This document shows positions 26,078-35,256 of a stretch of 64,000 nt of DNA, in pieces. Under the pieces are notes generated by a model, which worked only from the letters and a program-made list of their open reading frames with translations, had not been told where the DNA came from and searched no databases. Each line of letters starts with the position of its first letter. Position 1 is the first letter of the stretch. The translations under genes and the position numbers were made by a program. Source of the DNA: CADEFX01 sp963806735 (GTDB taxonomy: Bacteria > Pseudomonadota > Alphaproteobacteria > Rhizobiales > Hyphomicrobiaceae); NCBI GenBank assembly GCA_963806735.1, contig CAWEBE010000031.1, positions 1 through 64,000 on the forward strand. The letters are read 5' to 3'.

Positions 26078-26988
26078 GACCGATCCCCCTGCTTCTTGCG
26101 AGGATCGTAGGGATGCTTGGCTTCCCACTCCGCGACGGTGCGGACAAGCTCGTCATCGGGATGGTCGGGGAGAACAACCTGCAGTTCCACCAAATGATCC
26201 CCTTTGTGAGCGGCCGACGGCACCCCCTTGCCGCGCAGCCGCAAGATCCGGCCCGTGTTCGACCCCTTCGGGACGGCAAGCTCGACGGCGCCCGATACGG
26301 TTTCGACCCGCACCTTGGCCCCCGCCAGCGCCTCGCCGGGCGTCACGGGCAGCGTCGAGCGGATGTTGTTGCCCTCGCGGCGGAGAAGCGGATGCGGCTT
26401 GACGTGGATCTCCACTAGCGCGTCGCCCGGTTCTCCTCCGCCGAAGCCCGGCTGTCCCTGACCCCGCAAGCGCAGCGTCTGGCCATCCTTCAAGCCCACG
26501 GGAATGGTGATATCGAGCGTCTTTCCGTCGGCCATGACGACGCGCTTCTTGGCTCCGTTTACGGCCTCGATGAACTCCACGGAGAAGGTGTAACCGGCAT
26601 CCGAACCTCGGTGCTTCGTCCTGGCGCCCCGCCTGCCGAAAATCCCGGCGAACAGATCGTCCTCTTCGTCGGGCCCGGTCCCCTCCCAGCGGCGCTCGTA
26701 CTTGAAACCGGGGCTGGCTTCGGCGTGCTGGCGGTAGAACTCGCGCTCCGGCTGCTGCTGGCGCTCGGCGCCCGATGCATCGATTTCGCCGCTGTCGAAC
26801 CGCGCGCGTTTTTTCTCGTCGCCGACGATATCGTAGGCCGACGCGATCTCCTTGAAGTGGGCTTCCGCCCCTTTGTCGCCGGGATGCAAGTCCGGGTGGT
26901 TCTTCTTGGCGAGCCGACGATAGGCCTTGCGGATCTCGTCCTGCGTGGCCTCACGGCTGACGCCCAGGGTGTGATATGGGTCCGCCAT
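26074..26988 (-). CDS. cbpA: CbpA-like DnaJ-family co-chaperone
   Basis: From MADPYHTLGVSREATQDEIR (ATG 26988) the product has 304 residues. The J-domain (1-70) carries the HPD motif in KKNHPDLHPGDK. A charged linker follows, then two C-terminal substrate-binding domains (about 120-295, with LDITIPVGLKDGQTLRLRGQ and GRILRLRGKGVPS). There is no Cys-rich zinc region, as in CbpA and unlike DnaJ. It should stimulate DnaK and bind unfolded protein. A 10-residue extension to 27018 is less likely. It forms an operon with cbpM directly downstream. Confidence 0.92.
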   Translation of the reverse strand: MADPYHTLGVSREATQDEIRKAYRRLAKKNHPDLHPGDKGAEAHFKEIASAYDIVGDEKKRARFDSGEIDASGAERQQQPEREFYRQHAEASPGFKYERRWEGTGPDEEDDLFAGIFGRRGARTKHRGSDAGYTFSVEFIEAVNGAKKRVVMADGKTLDITIPVGLKDGQTLRLRGQGQPGFGGGEPGDALVEIHVKPHPLLRREGNNIRSTLPVTPGEALAGAKVRVETVSGAVELAVPKGSNTGRILRLRGKGVPSAAHKGDHLVELQVVLPDHPDDELVRTVAEWEAKHPYDPRKKQGDRS

Positions 26989-27053
26989 TGCTGTGATCCT
27001 CACGCAGATACGCCCCACACCCTGGGCGTACCAGGATCAAGCCAAGAGGGAAC

Positions 27054-27300
27054 GTGCCAATCATCCCCACGATACCGCATGTGGAGAAGGATTTCACCGG
27101 ATCGGCGTCGGTCCGCTATGTACTGATCGGCATGGCCGACGGCTTGACCTTGCCGTTGGCGCTCGCTGCCGGACTTTCGGCATTGTGACGGCAGGCCTCG
27201 CTGAGATCGCGGCAGGTGCCATCGCAATCATGCGTACGAGAATGGCGCACGCCTCGCGGCCATCCACCTCCCCCATCCAAGATGGGACTTCAGATGGTTG
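27054..27300 (+). pseudogene. VIT1/CCC1-family iron/manganese transporter, N-terminal remnant
   Basis: A GTG after AGAGGG starts VPIIPTIPHVEKDFTGSASV, then RYVLIGMADGLTLPLALAAG, the first helix and DGLT signature of VIT1/CCC1 transporters. The frame stops at 27186, while the next family block IVTAGLAEIAAGAIAI continues in another frame. Then similarity ends. The remaining helices are absent. Confidence 0.65.
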
Positions 27301-27657
27301 ACTTGGCCGATTCTGAATGAACGCGGAAACGCGCGTGGTGATGATGGCCGACCCCTCAACGGGGCGGCTCGTAGCCCAGGGGTTCGAGGCGAAGCAGGCC
27401 GCCACAAGCATTTTGCTCCTGAATTAGCTTCATGCGGCTGGATAAAGCCAGCTCAGCATGCGATCAAGGTCACGCGCGGAAGCACTCAAACAAGAATGTC
27501 ATCGTGACCGGCTCTCGGGTGGCAGTTCCCGCCTGGGCGGCAATCGGGTGCATTTGGGTTGAGGCTGGGTACATGCAAGACGCATCTGTCAAGTCCGGAG
27601 TGCCTCGATGACCAACGCGCTTCGCTGCCGCGACGAGAGATAGCAAAGGAAAACGGG

Positions 27658-27987
27658 ATGCGTACCTTGATAGGATCAGCCGTAGTCGCCGTGAGTGTCG
27701 CGGCACCGTGCGTCCACGCGCAGGAACCCGGGGATGCACGGGCGGGCCGATCTTATGTGCAAACCTTTTGCACGCAGTGCCACGCCGTTGGACCGAATGA
27801 AGGGGTATCCCCGCATCTTGAGGCACCAAGCTTTTTTGAGCTTGCCAAAACTCCGGGTATGACCGGGCGGGCAATTGCTGCCGCGCTGCAAACCTCCCAC
27901 GAGACGATGCCCAACTTCGTGCTTGGGACAAGCGATCGAGACGACATAGTTGCTTACATTATCAGTCTGCGCCCGAGAGACCGTTGA
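27658..27987 (+). CDS. Small periplasmic c-type cytochrome
   Basis: The 109-residue product has a signal peptide MRTLIGSAVVAVSVAAPCVH ending near HAQ. The haem motif is in SYVQTFCTQCHAVGP (CxxCH, residues about 39-43), and a late Met in SHETMPNFVLG can serve as the sixth iron ligand. The size fits class I cytochrome c. AAGGAAAA precedes the ATG. It should carry electrons in the periplasm; the partner is unknown because no oxidase or dehydrogenase gene lies nearby. Confidence 0.85.
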   Translation: MRTLIGSAVVAVSVAAPCVHAQEPGDARAGRSYVQTFCTQCHAVGPNEGVSPHLEAPSFFELAKTPGMTGRAIAAALQTSHETMPNFVLGTSDRDDIVAYIISLRPRDR

Positions 27988-28374
27988 TCCAGCCGAACGC
28001 CTTCCGCGACACCTTCTTCTTGGCGCTTAGACGGCATTTGCTATGCTGGAACTTGATCGCCGCCTGGGTCCAGCTGGTGTTGTCTCAGGGATGCGTACTC
28101 ATCCTAAAGAGCCAGACGATCAAAGTGAATAATGGCAGACGTGCTTGGCAGTAGGCTGGATGGGAGCATTTGCCAAGACAGAAACCTCGGCGAACCGAAG
28201 ACGCTCACGAGCAGCGATGTAAGGGCCAATAACGGTCGCTCTTATCCCGAGATAAGCCGACTAGCTGCATCGCTCGTCAACTGCCTGAGAAATGGTTGCT
28301 GAGTTTCAATCTTGGTATCAACCTACACCTCGACAGAAGGCGCTGCGAAAACACTTCACGAGGGGAAAGCCTCA
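27988..28374. other. Stretch without a recognised gene
   Basis: An ORF of 56 codons starting at ATG 28132 has no ribosome site or known pattern. Otherwise this is the upstream region of the UspA gene. Confidence 0.3.
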
Positions 28375-29214
28375 ATGGACATCAAGCACATCCTGGTGGC
28401 GACAAACCTAACCGACAGGTCGGAGCGGGCACTCGATAAAGCCGTTGGCCTCGCCCAGGGATGCACGATCACTTTGCTGCATGTCCTACCTGCGGGCTTA
28501 CCGGAGGCTCTGAGAATAGGTTTGCAAACGGAAATCGAGACGTTTCTTAATGAGAGTGTCTGTCGCATCCAAGCGCGGCCGGGCACGGGAGAAATCCGCA
28601 CACTTGTCCTCAGCGGCGATCCTTACAGCACGATCATTGTTGAGGGCATCATGCGAAGCGCTGACCTGCTTGTCGTCGGAGAGCCAGCAAAGCTGCGGCG
28701 TCAAGACTTGTTCCTGGGGACGACGGCGGAACGCGTGGCGCGCTTCACGGACCGCCCGGTGCTGGTCGTTAAGCAGGCTGGACATGGCGGCTACTCCCGC
28801 GTCCTTGTTGCCTTCGACGGGTCGGAGGCTGCGGTTCGAGCCTTGGGCGCCGCCTTGGCGCTGTGCCCCGACGCAGAGTTTCGCATCACCCACGCCTGGT
28901 GGCCGCAGAGCGCCGCATTGGGCCTCGACGATGTAAGGCGGCAGGGCATCGTCGAGCAGAACGAGCACATTAGGGCGCAGCTAGAGCATGCAGTCAGAAA
29001 AGCCACGACAACGTCAACATCGACCAAGAAGCTCACCGTAAATTTGGCTGAAAACAATCCCTATGTAGCCGTGCGCCACGATAGTGAGTGGGCCGATCTA
29101 CTTGTGATGGGCACGCACAGCAAAGGCAGACTGGCGATGAGCACCGAAATCGGGAAGCTAGCCTTGCATATGTTGTCCGAGGCGCCCTGCGACATGCTAT
29201 TGTCACCACCGTGA
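28375..29214 (+). CDS. Tandem universal stress protein (UspA)
   Basis: The 279-residue product contains two Usp domains. The first begins MDIKHILVATNLTDRSERAL and ends SADLLVVGEPAKLRRQDLFL then TTAERVARFTDRPVLVV. The second begins YSRVLVAFDGSEAAVRALGA and ends WADLLVMGTHSKGRLAMSTE then LALHMLSEAPCDMLL. The G-x2-G-x9-G(S/T) nucleotide loop is degenerate in both halves, so ATP binding is uncertain. GAGGGG precedes the ATG. Such proteins rise in stress and stasis. It stands near CbpA, cytochrome c and PPK2 genes. Confidence 0.88.
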   Translation: MDIKHILVATNLTDRSERALDKAVGLAQGCTITLLHVLPAGLPEALRIGLQTEIETFLNESVCRIQARPGTGEIRTLVLSGDPYSTIIVEGIMRSADLLVVGEPAKLRRQDLFLGTTAERVARFTDRPVLVVKQAGHGGYSRVLVAFDGSEAAVRALGAALALCPDAEFRITHAWWPQSAALGLDDVRRQGIVEQNEHIRAQLEHAVRKATTTSTSTKKLTVNLAENNPYVAVRHDSEWADLLVMGTHSKGRLAMSTEIGKLALHMLSEAPCDMLLSPP

Positions 29215-29357
29215 GCGCGATTTAGCCCATTTTTGCGGGCCTCGTCATTTCGCGGAAAAGACCTTCTCAGCCAGCCGATGCGCTGGATCAAATGACTTTC
29301 GGGATGCGTAGGTAGGCGGCTCATGCGTTTGGTCCGTCTTGTTGTTCGGGCGGCATG

Positions 29358-30620
29358 CTACCCGTGAGTGGCGGCGAACGTAGCCACCAACGCGATGAGG
29401 GCGAGTAGACTTACGAAGCCTACCACCCTGCCCACACGCCAGCCGCCCACATAGGCTGCTATCGCGGTCTTCGACACGGTGTTGACGCCGGCCGCCATCA
29501 AAATGGCGGCAACGGCATTGCCAGTCTCCACCTGCGCACCCGCCAAGCGTGACATGGAGAGTGTCAATGCATCGACGTCAACGATGCCGGACACGCCTGC
29601 CAGCAGTAACAGGCCATTCTTACCAACAATATCCGATATGGGTTTGACGATTAGCATAATTGCTGCAATGAGCGCGGCCAGCTTGAGGACCGTTGCCAGG
29701 TCGAATGGGTTCTTCAACTCCAGCGCAGGGCCTTCGGCGTTCTGCGCTCGACCACCGAGCAGAAGGAGGACGCTGCTGATCAACAAGACCAAACCCGCCG
29801 ATGCAGCCGGCCAAACCAACCTCTCAATCAAGCCTGGATTAAGCGCACCCGCCACAACCACGATCCGCACGAACATGGTAAGTCCAGACAGCAAGATGCC
29901 TCCTGCCAGCAGCCGCCAGCTCTCCGGATACTCACGTGCAATACGTGCGAGAGACAGCGTTGTCGCCGTGGACGATGCGACGCCGCCCGCAATCGCAGCC
30001 ATGGCGATGCCCTTGCGTTCGCCAAGGACGCGGACAGCGATGTAGCCGCCAAACGATACAGCCGCGACCAAGATTGCAAGCAACCAGATCTCGGAGGGAT
30101 TGATGATATTCCACGGATCGACAGGTCTGTTGGGAAGGATTGGAAGCAGAAGGAACGACATGGCAAGCAGCGTTAACGCGCTGCGCATTTCGGGGCATGT
30201 CAATGTCCGCACCCATGCATGCAATGGCTCTCTCAGTGCCAGAAGGATTGCCATCGCAACCGCCGCGGCCACTGCCACGGTCTGATTGCCGAGCATCGCA
30301 TAAGCTCCAAGCATGAAGGTGAGGATGCCGGCCACAACTCCGGTCACGCTGAAATTGCGCTCTGCCGTTGCTTCGAGATAACTGAACACGACGAAAGCCA
30401 CAGAGAAGGCCAGCAGACTAGAGGCAAGTACCAGCGGACTGCTGATTGCCGATATCGCACCGCTTATTCCGCCCAGCAGGCCGGTGAGGGCAAACGTTCT
30501 CAGGCCTGCGGTGCGCGTGGCATCAGTCTCGTCGCGGGTTCGCCAGCCCCGCTCAAGTCCGATCAACAATCCGATCGCCAGCGCGACGGCGAGACGCCGA
30601 AAAAGTTCTTCCTGTTCCAT
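29358..30620 (-). CDS. MgtC/SapB and DUF4010 domain membrane protein
   Basis: From the ATG at 30620 the product has 420 residues. The N-terminal MgtC-like segment reads EELFRRLAVALAIGLLIGLE then RGWRTRDETDATRTAGLRTF. It is followed by about a dozen hydrophobic helices with the DUF4010 pattern, for example GGVASSTATTLSLARIA and GVNTVSKTAIAAYVGG. This two-domain type is an inner-membrane protein of unknown transport role, possibly for divalent ions. The 92-residue extension to 30896 is rejected because its composition is not protein-like before MEQEELF. Confidence 0.8.
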   Translation of the reverse strand: MEQEELFRRLAVALAIGLLIGLERGWRTRDETDATRTAGLRTFALTGLLGGISGAISAISSPLVLASSLLAFSVAFVVFSYLEATAERNFSVTGVVAGILTFMLGAYAMLGNQTVAVAAAVAMAILLALREPLHAWVRTLTCPEMRSALTLLAMSFLLLPILPNRPVDPWNIINPSEIWLLAILVAAVSFGGYIAVRVLGERKGIAMAAIAGGVASSTATTLSLARIAREYPESWRLLAGGILLSGLTMFVRIVVVAGALNPGLIERLVWPAASAGLVLLISSVLLLLGGRAQNAEGPALELKNPFDLATVLKLAALIAAIMLIVKPISDIVGKNGLLLLAGVSGIVDVDALTLSMSRLAGAQVETGNAVAAILMAAGVNTVSKTAIAAYVGGWRVGRVVGFVSLLALIALVATFAATHG

Positions 30621-30864
30621 GAGAACAAAGCCATCCTTGCAGGCGACCATTCCCGTGGCGGCCGGTGGTGATTGGCTCAACCTGCGGCCGCAATGAACGG
30701 CGAGGGCCTTGAGCGCTTCGCGATATAACTCATCCCAGCGGCAGATTGTCGACTTAGGGATGCGAACCTGGTCGAGCATAAGCCCTTCCGGAGCGGCAAC
30801 TGCTCGACGAGGTTGAAGCCAACGACGCCAGCAAAGCGGATCACCGGTCGCAACCACGGCTGTC

Positions 30865-31030
30865 GACCAATCTCGTTGTTGGCATCGTCGGCGCATTCAT
30901 CGGCGGTTTCCTAATCAGCGGCCCCCTTGGCTTCCACTACGCAGAAGACTTCAATCTCCCTCGATCCTGATGGCGACGGTCGGCGCTGCGTCCTGGTCGC
31001 TATCTTTGGGGCTCAAGCGGACATTGCAAG
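30865..31030 (+). pseudogene. GlsB/YeaQ/YmgE-family membrane protein remnant
   Basis: The frame reads STNLVVGIVGAFIGGFLISG then PLGFHYAEDFNLP, and the next frame gives PSILMATVGAA. This is the NLVVGIIGAFIGG and LPSIL-A-VGA pattern of the transglycosylase-associated (GlsB/YeaQ) family. One C is missing near 30960, and the first helix is absent. It is a decayed stress-family gene. Confidence 0.65.
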
Positions 31031-31154
31031 GCGGTCCACGCATCCTTCCTATCGGTATTTTGGAGCTGCCGGTGGCGCGCGATGCTATCGTTGCGGGGGG
31101 TAGCGCGGGCACGGGATCGCGGCAATGAGTGGCCGGACCAATCAGGACCGAACC

Positions 31155-31970
31155 ATGGCAAAAGACTTTGCGGCGCAGTTTCGAATCGAGCCTGGCGAGC
31201 GTGCCCATCTCGACAAACGCGATGCAGACGATGCATCCGCCTTCCCGGATCGTAAGGCGGCCGAACATCAGAGCGTCAAAGATGGCGCCGCTATCAACGA
31301 ATGGCAGGACAAGCTCTACGCTGAGGGCAAGCGCGCACTCCTGGTCGTGCTGCAGGGTATCGATACTGCCGGCAAGGACGGCACCGTGCGGCACGTCTTC
31401 AACCAGACAGGACCGCTCGGCGTCACGGTCACATCATTCCGCTCTCCTAGCGCGGCGGAACTGGCGCACGATTTCCTGTGGCGTGCCCATGTCGCTTGCC
31501 CGAGCCGCGGTTTCATTGGCATCTTCAATCGCTCGCACTACGAGGATGTGCTGGTTGGCCGCGTCCGCGAGCTAGCACCCAAGATGGCTATCGAACAGCG
31601 CTACGAACAGATCAACGCGTTCGAAAAAACGCTCGTAGAGAACGGCACAACCGTTCTGAAGTTCATGCTGCACATATCCAAGGAGGAACAACGGGAGCGT
31701 TTGCAAACCCGGCTCGACGAGCCTGAGAGCCGGTGGAAGTTCAACCCGGGCGATCTCGAGGATCGCAAGCTGTGGGACGAATACCAGGCAGCCTACGAGC
31801 TGATGCTGCACAGATGCTCCACCGCCTGGGCGCCTTGGCATGTTGTTCCGGCGGACCGCAAATGGGCGCGCAACACGGCAGTGGCTGCCATCGTGCGCGA
31901 GACCTTGGAGGCGATGGGCCTGCAGTATCCAAAGCCGGATTGGAAGCCGAAAGATTTCAAGGTGGAGTAA
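31155..31970 (+). CDS. ppk2: Polyphosphate kinase 2 family protein
   Basis: From the ATG at 31155 (AGGA upstream) the product has 271 residues. The Walker A block is VVLQGIDTAGKDGTVRHVFN (about residue 65) and the Walker B/lid region includes FIGIFNRSHYEDVLVGRVRE. A later NGTTVLKFMLHISKEEQRER and WKFNPGDLEDRKLWDEYQAA complete the PPK2 pattern. The single-domain length and motifs fit the enzymes that phosphorylate nucleotides with polyphosphate (ADP or AMP users); class cannot be fixed by eye. It should act in the cytosol in energy or stress metabolism. Confidence 0.9.
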   Translation: MAKDFAAQFRIEPGERAHLDKRDADDASAFPDRKAAEHQSVKDGAAINEWQDKLYAEGKRALLVVLQGIDTAGKDGTVRHVFNQTGPLGVTVTSFRSPSAAELAHDFLWRAHVACPSRGFIGIFNRSHYEDVLVGRVRELAPKMAIEQRYEQINAFEKTLVENGTTVLKFMLHISKEEQRERLQTRLDEPESRWKFNPGDLEDRKLWDEYQAAYELMLHRCSTAWAPWHVVPADRKWARNTAVAAIVRETLEAMGLQYPKPDWKPKDFKVE

Positions 31971-32127
31971 AATGGGACCGACTTGTGGCGATGGCCGCTT
32001 GCTGACGTAGGACCACCTTGCCGGTCGCGACGGCAGTTCCTGATGCTGTGGACGGCTTCTCCACTGGCACGCAAGTGTCAAGGATGTGGTTGCTGAAGTG
32101 ACCACGATTCGGAGGAAGCTGGCCTGT

Positions 32128-32195
32128 TTTGGATGAGGAAAACCATGAAGAAGGTAACGATGGTAGTGCCGGTGTTGATAAACACGCCTCGGCGT
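32128..32195 (-). pseudogene. Low-affinity iron permease family, small fragment
   Basis: The minus-strand reading VFINTGTTIVTFFMVFLIQN is the highly characteristic NTGTTIVTFLMVFLIQN helix of the low-affinity iron permease family (PF04120). The following QNRD-type block is altered, and the preceding half of the gene is absent. Only about 22 codons remain. Confidence 0.6.
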
Positions 32196-32276
32196 GCAGG
32201 AAAAGCTCGAACGCTCAGCTCAACGAGATTTGAACCTGCAAACCTGCGGCGGCGCTTTGACCGCCTCCAAGATGTT

Positions 32277-32870
32277 TCAATCGCCGAATCTAAGGCCGTG
32301 CAGCCGCGCACGGTTACGCCCGCGCAAATCGTCCAAATCGCTTGAGATCGCCAACGCTAGCAAGCGGGGAGGCTGCTCGCCGAAAGCGCGGACATAGTCC
32401 GAGACGAGATCCACGTTTTCATTCAGCCATTGCCGACGAGGCGCATTGGCGGCCCGCAGAATGATAAACCTTCCGCGCCGCCCCATATGCGGACTCGGCA
32501 GTATCGAGCCGCGCGGCCTGTCGCCCCCGAAGACATAGACAAGCGCTTTCACCGTACTGGACGACAGCAAAGCCATCGGACCCTTTGCCCCAGCCGACTT
32601 GTCGCCAAACACAAAATAGACGGCAATGGCGCGGTCATCTTTCCCGCGCTTCGTTAGGTCAGTGGGACCGACACCCTCTTCGACCAGCCAACTCCACTGC
32701 GCCATCGTTTCCAGCAGCTTCGGCTTTTCCATCGCGCGCCAGAGCATGCCCGCTGCTCCGTCTGCGGCAACTTCGATCTCAGCGGCCGCGCTCGCCTTGA
32801 ACCTGGCCGGCGCAACCCCGGAAAAGGTCACGACACTCTGGCCTGCCCCACGTAGCGATACCAAGGATTA
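32277..32870 (-). pseudogene. DUF3047 protein, 5' end cut by IS3 element
   Basis: About 195 codons read in frame with the DUF3047 pattern: VTFSGVAPARFKASAAAEIE, LETMAQWSWLVEEGVGPTDL, KRGKDDRAIAVYFVFGDKSA, FIILRAANAPRRQWLNENVD and LLALAISSDLDDLRGRNRAR. These proteins are usually exported and about 230-260 residues. Here the signal peptide and start are missing, and the IS3 element begins at about 32873, so the insertion removed the 5' end. The beginning is not found on the other side of the element. Confidence 0.75.
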
Positions 32871-33740
32871 CGTTAGAATCCGGCCGCTCGTGGCCAGCGT
32901 CTGGGCTGGCCGGAGCGCAGCGTAGGCCGGAGTAGACGCTGGCGGCAAGATCACCTCGGGCGCCGGTGGGCGATAGCCGAGCGCGGAATGCGGCCGCACC
33001 GTATTGTAGTGACGTCGCCAGCGCTCGATCAGCACTTGCGCTTCGAAGAGCGTCGAGAACTGCTCACCTGCCAGCAGCTCGTCACGCAGCTTCGAGTTGA
33101 AGCTTTCACAGTAGCCATTCTCCCACGGGCTGCCAGGCTCGATGAAGAGTGTCTTGACGCCGATCCGACCAAGCCAGCCGCGCACGTTGCGGGCAACGAA
33201 CTCGGGACCATTGTCGGAGCGAATATGCTCCGGTGGCCCATCGGCAACGAACAGATCCGTGAGGCAGTGGAGCACATCGTCGGACCTGAGCTTGCGCGCC
33301 ACGACGATGGCCAGACACCGGCGCGTGAACTCGTCAATCACCGTTAGCATGCGAAAGCGCCTCCCATCCTCGGTGCGGTCCTGCATGAAGTCATAGGACC
33401 ACACGTGATTGGGCCGTTCCGGCCGCAGTCGGATGCAGGAGCCATCGTTGAGCCACAGGCGCCCGCGTTTGGGTTGCTTGCTTGGAACTTTCAGCCCTTC
33501 CCGCCGCCAGATGCGATAGACCCGCTTCACGCTCACGTGCCAGCCCTCCTCCACAAGCAGCTGCCGAATGCGCCGGTAGCCGTAGCGCCCGTACTTGCTC
33601 GCCAGGCGCACAATCGCCTCGGTCAGCGCCACCTCGTCGTCGCGTAGCTTTGGTTTGCGACGTTGCGTGGCGCGCGATTGACCGACAACCGCACATGCGC
33701 GTCGCTCGGAGATGGCCAGTTGCGAGCGCACGTGATCCAC
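32868..33740 (-). CDS. IS3-family transposase OrfB (DDE integrase core)
   Basis: The 290-residue reading has an HTH_21-type region (KYGRYGYRRIRQLLVEEGWH), then the rve catalytic core. The three acidic residues are in HVWSYDFMQDRT (Asp), PEHIRSDNGPEFVARN (Asp) and SPWENGYCESFNSKLRDELL (Glu). The C-terminal block HYNTVRPHSALGYRPPAPE is intact. It is normally made as an OrfAB fusion by -1 frameshifting at the GGGAAAATAC sequence near 33768. All catalytic residues are present. Confidence 0.88.
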   Translation of the reverse strand: MDHVRSQLAISERRACAVVGQSRATQRRKPKLRDDEVALTEAIVRLASKYGRYGYRRIRQLLVEEGWHVSVKRVYRIWRREGLKVPSKQPKRGRLWLNDGSCIRLRPERPNHVWSYDFMQDRTEDGRRFRMLTVIDEFTRRCLAIVVARKLRSDDVLHCLTDLFVADGPPEHIRSDNGPEFVARNVRGWLGRIGVKTLFIEPGSPWENGYCESFNSKLRDELLAGEQFSTLFEAQVLIERWRRHYNTVRPHSALGYRPPAPEVILPPASTPAYAALRPAQTLATSGRILT

Positions 33741-34085
33741 GCACGCCCGCTTGCGGGGAGGGCTTAGTATTTTCCCGACAGAGCTTCCTTCAGGATCTGC
33801 TTGTCCAGCGTCAGCTCCGAGACCGCCTTCTTCAGACGCTCGTTCTCGCGCTCGAGCTCTTTCAGGCGCTTGGCCTGATCAATCTTCAGGCCTCCGTACT
33901 CGCGCCGCCATTTGTAGTAGGTCTGCTCCGAGATCCCTGCGCCCCGGCAGATCTTGCCCGCAGTCTCCCCTTGCGCCAGCCGCACTTCGGCTTCACGCAA
34001 GAAGCCGATGATCTCCTCCGTCGACTTCCCCTTCCGTGCCATGTCCAAATCTCCTGCTGAGACTTCGGAAATAGCCGGATTCGCA
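32873..34085 (-). mobile_element. IS3-family insertion sequence
   Basis: A 1.2-kb element with terminal sequences TTAGAATCCGGC (left) and the complement of GCCGGATTCGCA (right), 10 of 12 matching. It holds overlapping orfA and orfB. No clear target duplication is visible, and the DUF3047 start is missing, so a deletion or rearrangement followed insertion. Confidence 0.8.
33764..34042 (-). CDS. IS3-family transposase OrfA
   Basis: The 92-residue product MARKGKSTEEIIGFLREAEV has a helix-turn-helix (GKICRGAGISEQTYYKWRRE) and a leucine-zipper-like coil (RLKELERENERLKKAVSELT then LDKQILKEALSG), the standard OrfA layout for end binding and dimerisation. The ATG at 34042 is preferred to 34048. Its end overlaps the upstream part of OrfB. 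Confidence 0.85.
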   Translation of the reverse strand: MARKGKSTEEIIGFLREAEVRLAQGETAGKICRGAGISEQTYYKWRREYGGLKIDQAKRLKELERENERLKKAVSELTLDKQILKEALSGKY

Positions 34086-34410
34086 TTTAGGTCCCGGTAT
34101 CACATCTGGGAGGCAGGCCAGGTGATACGTTCGGGCTGCAGGCGGATCATCGTGATCCGGCGAGAGCCGCGACCCTTCTCGATTGCACCGGATGGCCTGG
34201 ACGCGCTTCAGCGAGAACCAGCGTCCCATTAGCAGCGGCTGGAGGGCCATTGCCGCGATCAAAATCCCAACTAAGCTGGAAAAATCGAATGCAATGCTGC
34301 CTCCCCGGAGCGTAGACCAAAGGCCTTCCCTCGAATACACAACGCTTGATCCATAACATGCACACGGGCATGTCTCGGGAACAAACAACCGTCGCAGCTG
34401 TTTCCAGCGG
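34086..34410. other. Stretch between IS3 element and broken kinase
   Basis: I see no gene. It carries the repeated promoter-like motif at 34377-34403. Readings such as SRRITMIRLQPERITWPAS on the minus strand are open but not recognised. Confidence 0.35.
34377..34403 (+). promoter_or_regulatory. Repeated GGGAACAAACAACC promoter-like motif
   Basis: GGGAACAAACAACC, then TCGCA and CTGTT, matches at 24 of 26 positions the complement of 39809-39835. GGAAC and a GTT element 16-17 bp apart resemble promoters of the alphaproteobacterial general stress sigma factor (EcfG). Here it now lies just upstream of a broken kinase tail. Confidence 0.4.
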
Positions 34411-34418
34411 CCTGTTTC

Positions 34419-34926
34419 GGCTCCCGCATGATCGAGGGTGGCCTGGCGGCGGAGCTGAATGGAACAGTGCGGCTCGACTTCGCGCCGGACGGCCTGTGTT
34501 GCGTGGTCGACGCACCGCTTCCCGGCGGCGCCGGGTAAATGGCTACCAGATGACCCAAGCAAGCAGTTCCAACCCTCAAACGCCGCGTGCTGCTTGTCGA
34601 GGACGAGGTCATGGTGGCCATGTACATCGAGGACGTCCTCGCGGACCTCGGATGCGAGGTGGTCGGCGTCGCAACCAGCCTCGATAGAGCGGTGGAGCTC
34701 GCCCGCGAGTGGGAGGCGGATTTTGCGATCCTCGACATCAAACCTCGGCGGGGACGTGAGCTTCCCGGTTGCCGCCGTCCTGCGCGAGCGGAAAATACCG
34801 TTCCTGTTTGTGAGCGGCTACTCCTCCGGGGGCATTGCCGACGAGTACCGTAGCGAGCTGCGGCTCCGCAGCCGTTCCGCACGCACGATCTCGCAAACGC
34901 AATCGAACGCCTGCAGCCGGGCTGAC
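34419..34926 (+). pseudogene. HWE kinase tail followed by a frameshifted receiver protein
   Basis: From 34419 the frame reads GSRMIEGGLAAELNGTVRLD then FAPDGLCCVVDAPLPGG and stops: the last strands of an HWE histidine kinase. A receiver domain follows, MTQASSS then RRVLLVEDEVMVAMYIEDVL, with phospho-Asp in FAILDI. Frameshifts occur at about 34575, 34742 (extra A) and 34870. The intact order would have read VSFPVAAVLRERKIPFLFVS and PFRTHDLANAIERLQPG. Neither protein can be made whole. Confidence 0.75.
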
Positions 34927-35019
34927 GCAGAATGGAGGCATCTTTGTGTGCCGGCGTCGCGTAACGCGGCAAACCCGGTTGTTTGCAACCCGTGCGCGCA
35001 CGTCCGCGTTATCCGCGGC

Positions 35020-35256
35020 ATGCCGATGTACTACTTCAACCTCAAAGGCAACGGCCAACACCGTCCGGCCGAAACGCCCATCGATTTCGTCAACCTCGAC
35101 GTCGCCAAGGCCGAGGTGCTCCAGAGCATTCGCGCCGCTTTCGATGCGACGCCGCAAGAATATCAGGTCAGCAGCCTGCGCTTCTTCTACGAGATCTGTG
35201 ACGAGGACGGTGAGGTTCTCGATGTCGTGACCTTTCGCGAAGCCCTCGTGCATTAG
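35020..35256 (+). CDS. DUF6894 family small protein
   Basis: The 78-residue product MPMYYFNLKGNGQHRPAETP ends FFYEICDEDGEVLDVVTFRE then ALVH. This fits DUF6894: an N-terminal YYF strand, a helix (DVAKAEVLQSIRAAF), and a C-terminal EI-DE-G-V strand. These cytosolic proteins of unknown role are abundant in Hyphomicrobiales. The start may be either of two Met codons. Confidence 0.75.
   Translation: MPMYYFNLKGNGQHRPAETPIDFVNLDVAKAEVLQSIRAAFDATPQEYQVSSLRFFYEICDEDGEVLDVVTFREALVH

Noticed and set aside
28132..28302. 56-codon ORF before the UspA gene
   Set aside because: No ribosome site, no motif, composition close to random.
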